This document shows positions 25,847 through 34,914 of a stretch of DNA of 64,000 bases, piece by piece. Both the position numbers and the translations under genes were made by a program. The first letter of the stretch is position 1, and each line of letters starts with the position of its first letter. The notes under the pieces were generated by a model, which was not told the DNA's origin, ran no database searches, and saw only the letters and a program-made list of their open reading frames with translations. Source of the stretch: Bog-473 sp049513455 (lineage in GTDB: Bacteria; Actinomycetota; Acidimicrobiia; Acidimicrobiales; RAAP-2); assembly GCA_049513455.1 (NCBI GenBank), contig JBEKWB010000015.1:1-64000 (forward strand), written 5' to 3'.

Positions 25847-26637
25847 CCAGGCTCCCCTGTTTTCGCGGGAGCTGCGCTGGAGTCTTCTCGGTTTTTCCAT
25901 TTCTCGACGGCTTCGCGATATTCCGGAAGCCCGCGCGAGATCTCCTCGTACGCTAAGGCCACATCGAGGACCTGGCCCGCCATCCATCGTACATAGCGGT
26001 TCACCACCATTTTCGTGGCCCGAACGGCATAGGTGGGTTGCGCTGCCAGCTCCTCGGCCAGCGCATACGTCGTAGACGAGAGCTCCGTCGCGGGCACCGA
26101 GCGGTTGATCATGCCCATTTCGGCGGCTTCTCTGCCGGACACTTTCCGGCCCGTCATGAGCAGCTCCTTCGCCCGGTGCGGTCCGACGACGAGTGGAAGC
26201 ACGACGGCCACTCCGTCGCCGGCCGCCGCCCCGAGCTGTACGTGCGGGTCTCCCAACACGGCGTCATCGGCCGCGATGACGGCATCACACAGAAGGGCGA
26301 TGGTGAGGCCCAAGCCCATGGCCGGCCCGTTGACCATGGCCACCATCGGCTTCTCGATCTCCAGCATCCGGTAGACCAAATGCCATCCCCGGCGATTCAC
26401 CCGGTGGTCGGGGGCAGAACCGAACGACTTGATATCCCCGCCTGCGGTGAACGCCCGACCCGCTCCGGTGATGACCATGGCTCGGGTACTCGGATCACGG
26501 TCGACTTCGACGAGTACGTCCATGAACTCCAAGAGTGCGGCAGGATCGAGGGCGTTCAGCCGGTCGGGTCGGTTGAACGTGATCGTCGCGACGTCGCGGG
26601 CCTGCCCGACGACGATCGCTTCCGGGCGGCTCTGCAT
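25843..26637 (-). CDS. Crotonase, DPHV-type (no catalytic Glu pair)
   Basis: 264 residues. Oxyanion segments are ITGAGRAFTAGGDIKSFG and NGPAMGLGLTIALLCD. The first Glu position reads LGDPHVQLGAAAGDGVAV, so it is His; the second region AKELLMTG keeps Glu. This DPHV...AGDG group recurs at 17767 and 57188. It is the first gene of the leftward operon and ends in a 4-base overlap with the retro-Claisen-type crotonase. The reaction may be isomerisation or hydration of an unusual enoyl-CoA. Confidence 0.82.
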   Translation of the reverse strand: MQSRPEAIVVGQARDVATITFNRPDRLNALDPAALLEFMDVLVEVDRDPSTRAMVITGAGRAFTAGGDIKSFGSAPDHRVNRRGWHLVYRMLEIEKPMVAMVNGPAMGLGLTIALLCDAVIAADDAVLGDPHVQLGAAAGDGVAVVLPLVVGPHRAKELLMTGRKVSGREAAEMGMINRSVPATELSSTTYALAEELAAQPTYAVRATKMVVNRYVRWMAGQVLDVALAYEEISRGLPEYREAVEKWKNREDSSAAPAKTGEPG

Positions 26638-26746
26638 CAGCCAATACTAAAACAGAGTCAGGTAATTTGCGCAACAAGAAAACGGCGTCCACCAGATCCT
26701 GTCGCCGGTGCACAACCGAGCTGGGACTTCTCGCTGGGCGCGACCG

Positions 26747-27469
26747 TTATTGGTGTCGAATCACCATGGTGTAGAGGATGTCGGCGACACTGGCCTTCAG
26801 CGTCTCTATGTCAAGGCCCCAAGCCTCATAGAGCCAGCGCCGCGAACTCACGTGCACCAGCGCGGCGGAGAGGCCGGCCGCCATAGCGCGTGGATCGACA
26901 TCACTCGGTTGATGGCCTAGCGCCTTCTGGGAGGCGATGACGAAGCTCAGGGCCAGAACCGACTCGTTCAGGGTGTCGGAACGAATGCGGGCGAACCGCG
27001 TGTCGTGCTCGTCAATGGCGAGCTCGACGACCCGCAGGACAGCCTCATTTCGTTCCCAAAACTCCACGAATCCGTCCACCACCCGCCTGGCGACCGCTTT
27101 GCCGTCGTTCTGCCAGTCGCCTGCCATGAGCTCGGTCAGATGGCGTGATTCCTCGACCATCCCATCGGCGAGGGCGAGAAGGGCGTCTTCGATTCCGGTG
27201 AAGTATTGGTAGAACGCGGCCGGCGTGACGCCGACGCTCTCGGCAATGTCGACCACCTTCACATCGCGGAAGGACCGTTCCTGCAACTGCTTACGGAGGG
27301 CCTCGAGCATGCGCCGGCGGGTCTCGCGCCCTCGAACCCGGCGCGAGCTGTCCGGGACCTTGGACCGCCAGGCTGCCGGTTCTCCCTGGGTCTTCTTGCT
27401 CCGGCCACTGCGGACACCCGGAGGTGTCACGCGTCCGGGAACAGGGCGAACGACGAGTACATGCGCCAA
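26747..27469 (-). CDS. TetR/AcrR family transcriptional regulator
   Basis: 240 residues as drawn from a TTG at 27469; the first 40 or so are basic and unstructured, so the true start may be internal. The helix-turn-helix lies at about 48-95, with VKVVDIAESVGVTPAAFYQY. The remainder is a helical ligand domain with VELAIDEHDTRFARIRSD, a pattern seen in TetR regulators of lipid or steroid catabolism. It is divergent from the ligase at 27617 and upstream of the crotonase operon, both candidate targets. Its operator is not obvious. Confidence 0.82.
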   Translation of the reverse strand: MAHVLVVRPVPGRVTPPGVRSGRSKKTQGEPAAWRSKVPDSSRRVRGRETRRRMLEALRKQLQERSFRDVKVVDIAESVGVTPAAFYQYFTGIEDALLALADGMVEESRHLTELMAGDWQNDGKAVARRVVDGFVEFWERNEAVLRVVELAIDEHDTRFARIRSDTLNESVLALSFVIASQKALGHQPSDVDPRAMAAGLSAALVHVSSRRWLYEAWGLDIETLKASVADILYTMVIRHQ

Positions 27470-27616
27470 AAGTTACCAGTTCGGACCGGATGGCCAGCGC
27501 AGCCGGTCGGGCTCGACGATGCGAGGTTACGCTCATTAAGCTAAATAGGGGCCCGGTGCCCGTCGGGCCTGCGAGGGAACGGTTCCGGCTTTCCCGTTCC
27601 GAAGGAGACCGGTTCT

Positions 27617-29254
27617 ATGGATGAGTCCACTCAGTCGACGGGCGGCCGTTTCACGACTCGGATCGATCCGACGTGGGCGGCATGGTGGCGCCACATCGGC
27701 GCGTGGCGCGACGAACTCCTCGGAACCGTGTTCTCCGCGTACTGCAGAGATCACCGCACGCAGACCTTTGTCATCGACGGAGCGGTCAGGTTGACGTTCG
27801 GCCAGTTCGACAACGTGGTCAGCCGCCTTGCGTCAGGGCTCGGCGACCTAGGGATCGGCCTCGGTGACACCATTGCGTTCCAGTTGCCGAGCTGGTGGGA
27901 GGCCATTGCCATAAGCCACGCCGCCTTCCGATTGGGCGCCGTGGTTGCTCCGATCGGTCCGAACCTGCGGGCGCACGAGCTCCGCTACATCCTGGATGCC
28001 GCAACGCCGAAGGCGCTTTTTGTGCCGCATCTCTTCCGGGGCGTCGATTGGAACGAGATCTTGCGCGACCTGGCCTTCTCGCCCGCACAGATCGTCGGAG
28101 TGCGGGGCTCGATCGGGAGCACGACGTTGGAATCCCTCATCTCGCGTGAAAGCGGTTTCGAAGAGTCTCGCTCCATCCGGCCCGTGGACCCGGCCCTGCT
28201 CTTGTTCACCTCGGGCAGCACGTCGGCACCGAAGGGCGTCCTGCACGGCCACAACGACTTGCTGGCTGAGGCGCGCAGCCTGCGAGCCACGCACGACGTC
28301 GGAGCCGATGACGTGATGCTCATGCCCTACCCGGTCACGCATATCGGCGGATTCGCATATGGGGTGCTCCTGCCGTTCGTCTCCTCCATGCGGGTCGTCC
28401 TGATGGACATCTGGGATGCTGGGGACGCGGTCCGGCTGATCGAACGTGAACAGGTGACTTTTCTCTCCGCGGTGCCCGGGGTGATCGACTCCATCGTGGC
28501 CGAGCCCGGGTTCGGACCGCAGGTCGCACGCTCTGTCCGCTTGATCGCCATGGGCGGGACCAGGGTCACGGAGGAGAGCGTGCTCGATGCAGCCAGGGCC
28601 TTCGACTCCGTGTGCAAACGGGGCTACGGGCTCACCGAGATGCCGACGTTTACCAGTACCCCGGCTGACGCCGACGCCCGACGGTGGGCCACGAGCGACG
28701 GGACGCCTACAGGTCCCTCGGCCATAAGAATCGTCGACGACGAAGGCCGGGAGTTGCCGAACGGGATCTCAGGCGAGATTTTGGCCCAGGGACCCGAGTT
28801 GTTCCTGGGCTACCTCGATCCCTCGTTGAACGAGGAGGCGTTCACCCAAGACGGGTGGTTCAGGACCGGGGACCTCGGCGTCCTGGACGAGCGCGGCGCC
28901 GTCCACATTGACGGGCGCAAGAAGGACATCATCATAAGGAACGGCGAGAACATCTCGGCGGCAGAAGTAGAAGAGCTCCTCTTGGCGCATCCGGCGGTGG
29001 TCGACGTCGCGGTGGTGGGAATTCGCGATCCGGAGGTGGGGGAGCGGGCGTGCGCTGTCGTCGTCCCCGCTGCGTCGGGTTTTGCAATGGAGCAGATGGT
29101 CGAGATCCTGCGCACGTCAGGTTTGGCCAAATTCAAGTTCCCGGAGCGACTCGAACTCCGGGCTGTGCTCCCCATGACGGCGAACGGGAAGATACGCAAA
29201 GATGTGCTTCGCGACGAGCTCGAGACTCAGGAGGCACAGCGCCGGCGCCCATAA
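27617..29254 (+). CDS. AMP-forming acyl-CoA ligase
   Basis: 545 residues, ANL superfamily: LLFTSGSTSAPKGVLHGHND (A3), KRGYGLTEMPTF (A5), FRTGDLGVLDERGAVHIDGR (A7/A8), KDIIIRNGENISAAEVEELL and the A10 lysine in TANGKIRKDVL. It is similar in design to the ligase at 21283. The ATG has GAAGGAGA eight bases upstream. It heads a rightward operon with an SDR (29295) and a VOC protein (30129), and its promoter region is shared with the TetR gene. Confidence 0.91.
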   Translation: MDESTQSTGGRFTTRIDPTWAAWWRHIGAWRDELLGTVFSAYCRDHRTQTFVIDGAVRLTFGQFDNVVSRLASGLGDLGIGLGDTIAFQLPSWWEAIAISHAAFRLGAVVAPIGPNLRAHELRYILDAATPKALFVPHLFRGVDWNEILRDLAFSPAQIVGVRGSIGSTTLESLISRESGFEESRSIRPVDPALLLFTSGSTSAPKGVLHGHNDLLAEARSLRATHDVGADDVMLMPYPVTHIGGFAYGVLLPFVSSMRVVLMDIWDAGDAVRLIEREQVTFLSAVPGVIDSIVAEPGFGPQVARSVRLIAMGGTRVTEESVLDAARAFDSVCKRGYGLTEMPTFTSTPADADARRWATSDGTPTGPSAIRIVDDEGRELPNGISGEILAQGPELFLGYLDPSLNEEAFTQDGWFRTGDLGVLDERGAVHIDGRKKDIIIRNGENISAAEVEELLLAHPAVVDVAVVGIRDPEVGERACAVVVPAASGFAMEQMVEILRTSGLAKFKFPERLELRAVLPMTANGKIRKDVLRDELETQEAQRRRP

Positions 29255-29294
29255 GTGAATTTATGTAAGTTACGGAGACGATGAAGGGGGTTAC

Positions 29295-30110
29295 ATGACT
29301 TCGACGGACGACAGCCCGATCCCGGATTATCGGGGCAGGATCACGCTGCAGGGGAGGCCGTTCCTCGTCTTGGGGGCGGGCCAGGGTATAGGGCGGCAGA
29401 CGTGCCATGCCCTTTCACAGGCCGGAGCTCGGCTCGTATGCGTCGACCGCGACGAGACCTTGGCCAAGGAGATCGCCGCCGAGGTCGATGGTGTGCCCGT
29501 CGTAGGCGACATCACCTCGCGCCAAGACGTGGAGCGAGCGGTGGACACGACGGTGCGCGAACTGGGCAGCCTCTATGGCGTCGTCGATATCGTCGGCGTG
29601 TCGCACTTCGACAATCTCGTGGACATCACCGATGAGGTGTGGGACAGCACTTTTTCCATCGTTTTGCGTCACGCCTTTCTGACCGCGCAGATCGCCGGGC
29701 GCCGCATGGCCGAAGCCGGAGCGGGAGTCATCGTGTTCGTGGCGTCCATCAGCGGGCTGACGAGCGCCCCGCAGCACGCGGCTTACGGTGCCGCCAAGGC
29801 CGGGCTGATGTCACTGGTCCGAACCGCCGCAGTCGAGCTCGGCCCGTCAGGTGTGAGGGTGAACGCCGTCGCGCCCGGCGGGGTCTTCACGCCGCGCTGG
29901 GGACCGCGATTCACCCCCGAGATCAGAAAAAAGACGGAGGCCGTGATCCCCTTGCGAAGGATGGCCGTACCGGACGATATCGCCAACGCGCTCCTGTTCT
30001 TTTCCAGTGACCTCTCGTCGTACATCACCGGTCAGGTGTTGACCGTTGACGGAGGTGGCCACATCGGCTTCCCCTATGGTTCCCAAGAACAACATCTCGG
30101 ATCGGAATGA
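29295..30110 (+). CDS. Short-chain dehydrogenase/reductase
   Basis: 271 residues, classical SDR: cofactor loop VLGAGQGIGRQT, then CVDRDETLAKE (acidic residue favouring NAD), catalytic Ser in VASISGLTSAPQ and YGAAKAGL (Tyr-x-x-x-Lys). The C-terminus VLTVDGGGHIGFPYG is the usual SDR end. It probably oxidises a hydroxyacyl-CoA or ring alcohol. It lies 40 bases after the ligase and 18 bases before the VOC gene. An A-rich GAAGGGGG precedes the start. Confidence 0.88.
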   Translation: MTSTDDSPIPDYRGRITLQGRPFLVLGAGQGIGRQTCHALSQAGARLVCVDRDETLAKEIAAEVDGVPVVGDITSRQDVERAVDTTVRELGSLYGVVDIVGVSHFDNLVDITDEVWDSTFSIVLRHAFLTAQIAGRRMAEAGAGVIVFVASISGLTSAPQHAAYGAAKAGLMSLVRTAAVELGPSGVRVNAVAPGGVFTPRWGPRFTPEIRKKTEAVIPLRRMAVPDDIANALLFFSSDLSSYITGQVLTVDGGGHIGFPYGSQEQHLGSE

Positions 30111-30128
30111 CGGTGAGGAGTCAAAGCC

Positions 30129-31010
30129 ATGCCTAATTCAATCGACCATGTGAGCCACGTCGTGTTCTGCGTGCGGCCGGAGCAGATGGACGAGGTCCGG
30201 CAATTCTGGAGTGCGCTCGACGTCGAGCTGGAGGAGTTCGTCCGTGAGGATTACGGACTGCGAATCCTCTACGGATGGAATACCGGAGTGGAGATCATCA
30301 CATCGGTTGGCACCACCGGCGGGTTTGTCGAGGCGGTCTCGACGCACCTCGCGACGCACGGACCTGGTATCTATTCCGTGGTCTACGGAGTGGCCAGCCT
30401 GGCCAAGGCGGCAGAGCAGGTGCGGGCAGCGGGCGCCGACGTCGATATCTTTCCCGAATCGATGAACGGGAACGAGCCGTGGTTTCACCGCTACGAGTAC
30501 CTGAGGGAGGGGTTGGTTCTGGGCCAGGACACGCTCCGGCTCTCATTGGTCGAGAAGCGGCACGCCGATCACTCGGAGAATGAGTCTGGAGCCTTGAGCC
30601 ACGTGATCTACACCCTCGACCCGAAGAGCCTCGCGCCGGCTCGGGCATTTTTGAAGTCGGCTCTCAATGTCGAATTCGAGGACGTCGACACCAAAAACCC
30701 CAACCTTGAGGTGTTGTACTCGCAAGACGCCGGGCTCGAACTGCTCGGTCCCGCACCCGGTTCGGAAGGGTTCCTAGCCGACGGGCTGCGCCAGCAGGGC
30801 GAGGGTCCCTTGCTGGTTGCGTTCAAGGTGCCTGACATCGAGGTGGCGGCCGGCAAGGCCGAGGCCCACACGGGCGTGGGCCCGACCGCCTGCATCAGCT
30901 ACACGGGGCTCCCCGGTTGGAGCGACAAGTACAAGGTACTCGAGGAGGTCATTTTGGAGCCGGTCTGCGGCCTACGGGTCGCCCTGGCACAGATCGACCT
31001 CGTTGAGTAG
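30129..31010 (+). CDS. Two-domain VOC protein
   Basis: 293 residues, with two vicinal-oxygen-chelate-like modules at about 4-130 (IDHVSHVVFCVRPEQMDEV) and 155-285 (ALSHVIYTLDPKSLAPARA). A double module is the layout of extradiol dioxygenases and some glyoxalases, but I cannot place a convincing metal triad, so catalysis is unproven. GGTGAGGAG precedes the ATG. It is the last gene of the ligase-SDR-VOC operon and converges on the CoA-transferase at 31026 with 15 bases between stops. Confidence 0.75.
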   Translation: MPNSIDHVSHVVFCVRPEQMDEVRQFWSALDVELEEFVREDYGLRILYGWNTGVEIITSVGTTGGFVEAVSTHLATHGPGIYSVVYGVASLAKAAEQVRAAGADVDIFPESMNGNEPWFHRYEYLREGLVLGQDTLRLSLVEKRHADHSENESGALSHVIYTLDPKSLAPARAFLKSALNVEFEDVDTKNPNLEVLYSQDAGLELLGPAPGSEGFLADGLRQQGEGPLLVAFKVPDIEVAAGKAEAHTGVGPTACISYTGLPGWSDKYKVLEEVILEPVCGLRVALAQIDLVE

Positions 31011-31025
31011 CGCTCGACCCACCGA

Positions 31026-32243
31026 CTAGATCACGCCGTCAGCCTGGAGATCCTCGAATTCGGCGTCACTCAGGCCCACCATCTCACACCAGACTTCTCG
31101 ATTGTGCTGTCCGAGGAGGGGAGCGCCCGACGGCACTGTTCCCGCGCCGTCAATGCGGGGGAACGGCGCCTGCTGCAGGTGCGGGCCCGCGATGGGGTCA
31201 TCGACGGTCACGAAATCCCCCCGCTCCTTCATATGCGGATCAGTCAGAATCTCGCTGGCGTCGTAGGCTGTGGCGACCGGTACCCCCTTCGCAATACAGA
31301 TGCGCTCGATTTCCGCGGCCGTCAGCGTGCTGGTCCAGGCGGCCACGATGTCGTTTATGCGGTCAGACCGGGCCGCCCTGAGCGCAAGCGTTGCCCACTC
31401 GGGGCTCGATGCCAGTTCTGGCTGGCCCATGGCATCGCAGAGGCGCCGGAAGTTCGCGTCCGAACCAGCGACGATGCAGATATACCGGCCGTCGGCGGTC
31501 GGGTAATTGTCGACGGGTGCCGATGTGTCGAGCCGATTCCCCTGGCGTTGGCGCGTCCGCCCGAGTACGTCCTGTCCAGCCAGAGTCCACTCGAGGACCC
31601 GGAGGACCGCTGCGTAGAGGGGAGCGTCGATAACTGCACCATGACCGGGCGTCGAGTGCTCGGTGCCGGCGTCCCTGCGGTAGAGGGCGGCGAGCACCGC
31701 CTGAGCGGCGAAGACGCCGGTGAGATAGTCAGAGATCGTGATGCCGGGTCGCACGGGGGGGTGCTCGGGGAAGCCCGTAATGTTGAGGAGGCCGCCATAG
31801 GCGATACCCATCCGATCGAGCCCGGGACGAGTCGAGTAGGGGCCATCCTGTCCGAAGACACTGATACGGGCCCAGACAAGGCGTGGGTCGCACTCAGCCG
31901 GGCCGATGTCCCATGCCTCCATCGTGCCGGGTCGGAAATTCTCACAGACAACATCGGCCGACGCCACGAGACGGCGGAACAGATCCTGTCCCTTCGCCTT
32001 GCGCAAATTGAGCGTGATGCTGCGGCGCCCTCGACCCTCGACGGCCCACCACAAGGAATAGGCGGATCCATCATCCGCCGTGACGAACGGACCGACCGTC
32101 CGCATGAAGTCACCGACGTTCGGGTCTTCGATCTTGATGACATCCGCCCCCATCTCACCCAGCAGGCCGGCGCAGAAGGGGGCGCTGATCCGCGTGCCGG
32201 CATCGATGACGCGGATGCCGGCCAGCGGAGCACTTTCAGGCAC
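31026..32243 (-). CDS. Class III CoA-transferase (CaiB/BaiF)
   Basis: 405 residues. The start LAGIRVIDAGTRISAPFCAG and the GADVIKIEDPNVGDFMR segment are typical, and the catalytic Asp is present in ITISDYLTGVFAAQAVLAAL. It should transfer CoA between an organic acid and an acyl-CoA as a homodimer. I prefer GTG 32243 with GAAGGGAG upstream; a TTG at 32273 is in frame but lacks a site. It lies 48 bases downstream of the secreted binding protein gene, so probably in one transcript. Confidence 0.88.
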   Translation of the reverse strand: MPESAPLAGIRVIDAGTRISAPFCAGLLGEMGADVIKIEDPNVGDFMRTVGPFVTADDGSAYSLWWAVEGRGRRSITLNLRKAKGQDLFRRLVASADVVCENFRPGTMEAWDIGPAECDPRLVWARISVFGQDGPYSTRPGLDRMGIAYGGLLNITGFPEHPPVRPGITISDYLTGVFAAQAVLAALYRRDAGTEHSTPGHGAVIDAPLYAAVLRVLEWTLAGQDVLGRTRQRQGNRLDTSAPVDNYPTADGRYICIVAGSDANFRRLCDAMGQPELASSPEWATLALRAARSDRINDIVAAWTSTLTAAEIERICIAKGVPVATAYDASEILTDPHMKERGDFVTVDDPIAGPHLQQAPFPRIDGAGTVPSGAPLLGQHNREVWCEMVGLSDAEFEDLQADGVI

Positions 32244-32291
32244 GTCCGTACTCCCTTCGCACCGGGACTCCAACCCTCTTCCGCAAGGCGG

Positions 32292-33671
32292 TTACAAGGA
32301 GTTCAGCTGCGCCACCTGCGCTGCGGACAGCGGGACGACGTTCTTGGGGTTGCAGTTCCAGATGGACTGCGTGGGATCGGTGAGCTTCTTGTCGTAGACG
32401 ATCCCCTTGGTCGTCAACTGGAGCATGGCGAAACACGGGGAAGGTTGTGGGTTCTCGTTGGAGAGCGTCAACTTGGCGATGGGTGCCTCTATGCCCCCGG
32501 CGTCCCAGCTCTTTGTGTCGGCGGCGTGGGTCAGCACGCAGCTCACCGTGAGGTTGCTGGCGCCGCAGGCCGAGGCCGCCTTGGCCCACAGCAGCCACGC
32601 CTCGGCCGATTCCTCGTCGTCGAAGTCGATGGTGTCGCCCTTGGAGTATTTGTGCATGGTGGTGACCAGCTCTTCGGTCGAGGGGTTCTGCGAGGCCTGC
32701 GCGACGGGCCACCACTGCGTCTCGACGTAAACGGGGGGCAGGCTGGGGTTGGCCGCCACGGCCTGCTGCGTCTGGGTGTTGTCGAACTGGACTCCCAGCA
32801 AAACGAAGGCGGGGTGATACCCGGCAGTGGCCATCGCCTGGGCGAAGGGGGTGAAGTTACCGCTGTCGGCGGGCCACAGGGCCTGGACCCCCTTTTGCTG
32901 GTACTGCTCGACGTAGGGCGCCCAGTTCTCCACCGAAGTCGGGGGCTCGGGGAAGTCCACGACCTTCCAACCCTGTGCCTCGGCGCCGAACTCGTACTTT
33001 GTTTCGGACTGGAGGATGGAGGGGGAGTCTTCCGCACCCATGCCGGCTTCCTTGACCGCTTTCGGGTAGGCCTTGGCCAAAGCCCCGAACCATCCCGAGG
33101 AAATGGAGTCCACGTTGAGCCCGGTCGGGTCGACCTGGTCGGTGGCAAGATCGGAGGCGTTCGAGACGACGTAGCCGCTGAGATTTCCCAGCCCGCACTT
33201 CTCACGGATGGGCACGGACGGCTGGTCGAGGGCCATGCCACCACCGACGGCCATGAAGTCGCTCTGGCAGGCCGCCGTCGCTTGCTGCGCCGCGTTGAAC
33301 AGCGCGGCGTCGCGGTTGTCGATCACGATTTTGCGGCCGTTGATGCCCCCCGCCGCGTTGCACCAGTCCGCGAACGCGGTGGCCTGCTGGACGAATTCGA
33401 TCTCGAGTCCGGGGACAATGGTGTTGGAGGCGTCGTTGAACACGGCGATGTTGATGGTCTTGTCGCCCACACCGCGCACCGAGGAGGCGCCGCCCGGACC
33501 CGGTTCGCAAATTTTGCCGACCCCGGGCCACACGCCGCTCGAACTCGACGCCGAGGTCGCCGCCGCAGCGGTCGTCGACGAGGCTGCGACATAGGTCCCG
33601 GCGATCATCATGGTCGCCAGGGCCAGCGGCAGTAGGGACTTTCGAAGCTGGATCAGCCCTTTGCAGAACAT
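32292..33671 (-). CDS. Secreted ABC-type substrate-binding protein, copy 1
   Basis: 459 residues. A signal peptide (basic RKSLLPLALATMMIAG then AAAATS) leads into a Ser-rich linker and a type-1 binding fold: GDKTINIAVFNDASN, FADWCNAAGGINGRKIVIDN, ending TQSIWNCNPKNV. Proteins of this kind feed LIV-type ABC importers, but no permease or ATPase gene is in the window. ATG 33671 is well spaced from AAGGGGGG; ATG 33677 is closer. A TTGTCCGTACAG site lies 79 bases upstream. A paralog at 45552 and a remnant at 5698 share its C-terminus. Confidence 0.85.
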   Translation of the reverse strand: MFCKGLIQLRKSLLPLALATMMIAGTYVAASSTTAAAATSASSSSGVWPGVGKICEPGPGGASSVRGVGDKTINIAVFNDASNTIVPGLEIEFVQQATAFADWCNAAGGINGRKIVIDNRDAALFNAAQQATAACQSDFMAVGGGMALDQPSVPIREKCGLGNLSGYVVSNASDLATDQVDPTGLNVDSISSGWFGALAKAYPKAVKEAGMGAEDSPSILQSETKYEFGAEAQGWKVVDFPEPPTSVENWAPYVEQYQQKGVQALWPADSGNFTPFAQAMATAGYHPAFVLLGVQFDNTQTQQAVAANPSLPPVYVETQWWPVAQASQNPSTEELVTTMHKYSKGDTIDFDDEESAEAWLLWAKAASACGASNLTVSCVLTHAADTKSWDAGGIEAPIAKLTLSNENPQPSPCFAMLQLTTKGIVYDKKLTDPTQSIWNCNPKNVVPLSAAQVAQLNSL

Positions 33672-33749
33672 CCTCATACCCCCCTTTGTGATCGGATCGG
33701 TAACCCGGCCTGAGATCGGCTGCAGCATCGTAGCTGACCGCGCCGCTAC

Positions 33750-33761
33750 TTGTCCGTACAG
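33750..33761. promoter_or_regulatory. Palindromic operator candidate (TTGTCCGTACAG)
   Basis: One of six intergenic copies of a 12-bp near-palindrome, consensus TTGTCCGKACAA. It lies 79 bases upstream of the binding protein start at 33671, in the 171-base gap after the LLM gene. Confidence 0.55.
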
Positions 33762-33842
33762 CGGAACCTCGTCCCTGTTGCCTTCCCGTGCTCGCGCGCT
33801 CGTGCGGTCGTGGGATCGGTCGATGGTTCGCTCCTCAGTCAC

Positions 33843-34856
33843 TCATGCCGCCGACGGCGAGAGACCGGCCATAGCCTCACCGAGGTCGACACCGGTCGGG
33901 ATGACCGCGAGGAGGGCCGGGATCGTGACGCCGTTTTCCATGTAAGGCCTTATCTTGGCGCGGCAGTCGGCGTACGAGCCGTGGACGACCAGGTCGTCGA
34001 CCACCTCGTCGGGGATGGCGGCCAGCGCCCCCTTGCGATCGCCGGCGGCCCAGGCGTCCCACATGGGCTGGAGCGCCGGACCCCGCCCGAGCCAGCGGTG
34101 GAACTCGGCGTAGGCGGGGACGTTCAAGTAGGTGGTGATCAGCCGGCGGCCCACCGTCCGGGCCAGCTCGGCGTCGTCGGAGGGCACCACGAAGATCCGG
34201 GCGACGACTTCGTGTCCCGACCCGCCCGCCTTCTCGACCTCGGCCACCGACTGGCGGACGTCTTCGGCACTGAGCCAGTTGAGGATCACGCCGTCGGCCT
34301 CCTTGCCCGCGAGGTGGAGCATTCCTGGTCGGAGAGCGGCCAGGTAGATGTCGGGTTGCTGTTCGGGCACGCGCGCAAGGCGGAAGCCGGTGACCGAGAA
34401 CCCCTCGTAGGTCCCCGTCACTTTCTCCCCGGTGAGCGCCTGGCGCAAGAACCGCAGGGTGTCGCGCACCCGGCGGTAAGGATTCTCGAAGACGAGGCCG
34501 TTCCAGTTGGCCACTATGACTTCGGAGGAGGTACCGAGCCCGAAGGCGAACCGTCCCGGTGCGGCATCGGCGAGAGAGGCGACGCTCTGGGCCAGCAGGG
34601 CCGGACCACGCGTGTACGCGGGGGTGATGGCGACACCGAGTTGCAGCGAGGGCTCCCAGGCGGCGGCGAGGGCCAGGGGCGTGAAGCCGTCGGCGCCGTC
34701 GACTTCCGCCGACCACAGGTCGGTGTAACCCAGCTGGCGAAGGCGGGCGAACCATTCCTTGTGCGCGTGGAGCGGGATGTCGTCGAACGGGATCGTGATG
34801 CCGTAACGAGATCCCTTGGTCCAAGAGCCTGCGCTCGTCCCGGTGTTCTCGTTCAT
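33843..34856 (-). CDS. LLM-class flavin-dependent oxidoreductase
   Basis: 337-residue TIM-barrel luciferase-like protein: YGITIPFDDIPLHAHKEW, LGYTDLWSAEVDGADGF, VAITPAYTRGPALLAQSVAS and RFAFGLGTSSEVIVANWNG are family hallmarks. Many actinobacterial members use F420 instead of FMN. It may oxidise an alcohol or reduce an enoyl-CoA or ketone. Its stop lies 171 bases before the binding protein start. It follows an SDR by 58 bases in the same direction. Two other LLM genes lie at 55250 and 57928. Confidence 0.86.
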   Translation of the reverse strand: MNENTGTSAGSWTKGSRYGITIPFDDIPLHAHKEWFARLRQLGYTDLWSAEVDGADGFTPLALAAAWEPSLQLGVAITPAYTRGPALLAQSVASLADAAPGRFAFGLGTSSEVIVANWNGLVFENPYRRVRDTLRFLRQALTGEKVTGTYEGFSVTGFRLARVPEQQPDIYLAALRPGMLHLAGKEADGVILNWLSAEDVRQSVAEVEKAGGSGHEVVARIFVVPSDDAELARTVGRRLITTYLNVPAYAEFHRWLGRGPALQPMWDAWAAGDRKGALAAIPDEVVDDLVVHGSYADCRAKIRPYMENGVTIPALLAVIPTGVDLGEAMAGLSPSAA

Positions 34857-34914
34857 ACCTCGAACCTCGTCTGGTCGGTCATTGCGGCACCTGTCAGCAT
34901 GTCGTTTCTCCCTC

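Noticed and set aside
31104..33635. A very long open frame on the plus strand (over 800 codons) opposite the CoA-transferase and binding protein genes
   Set aside because: It is antisense to two well-supported genes, has no domain, signal or ribosome-binding site, and is explained by the codon bias of high-GC DNA.
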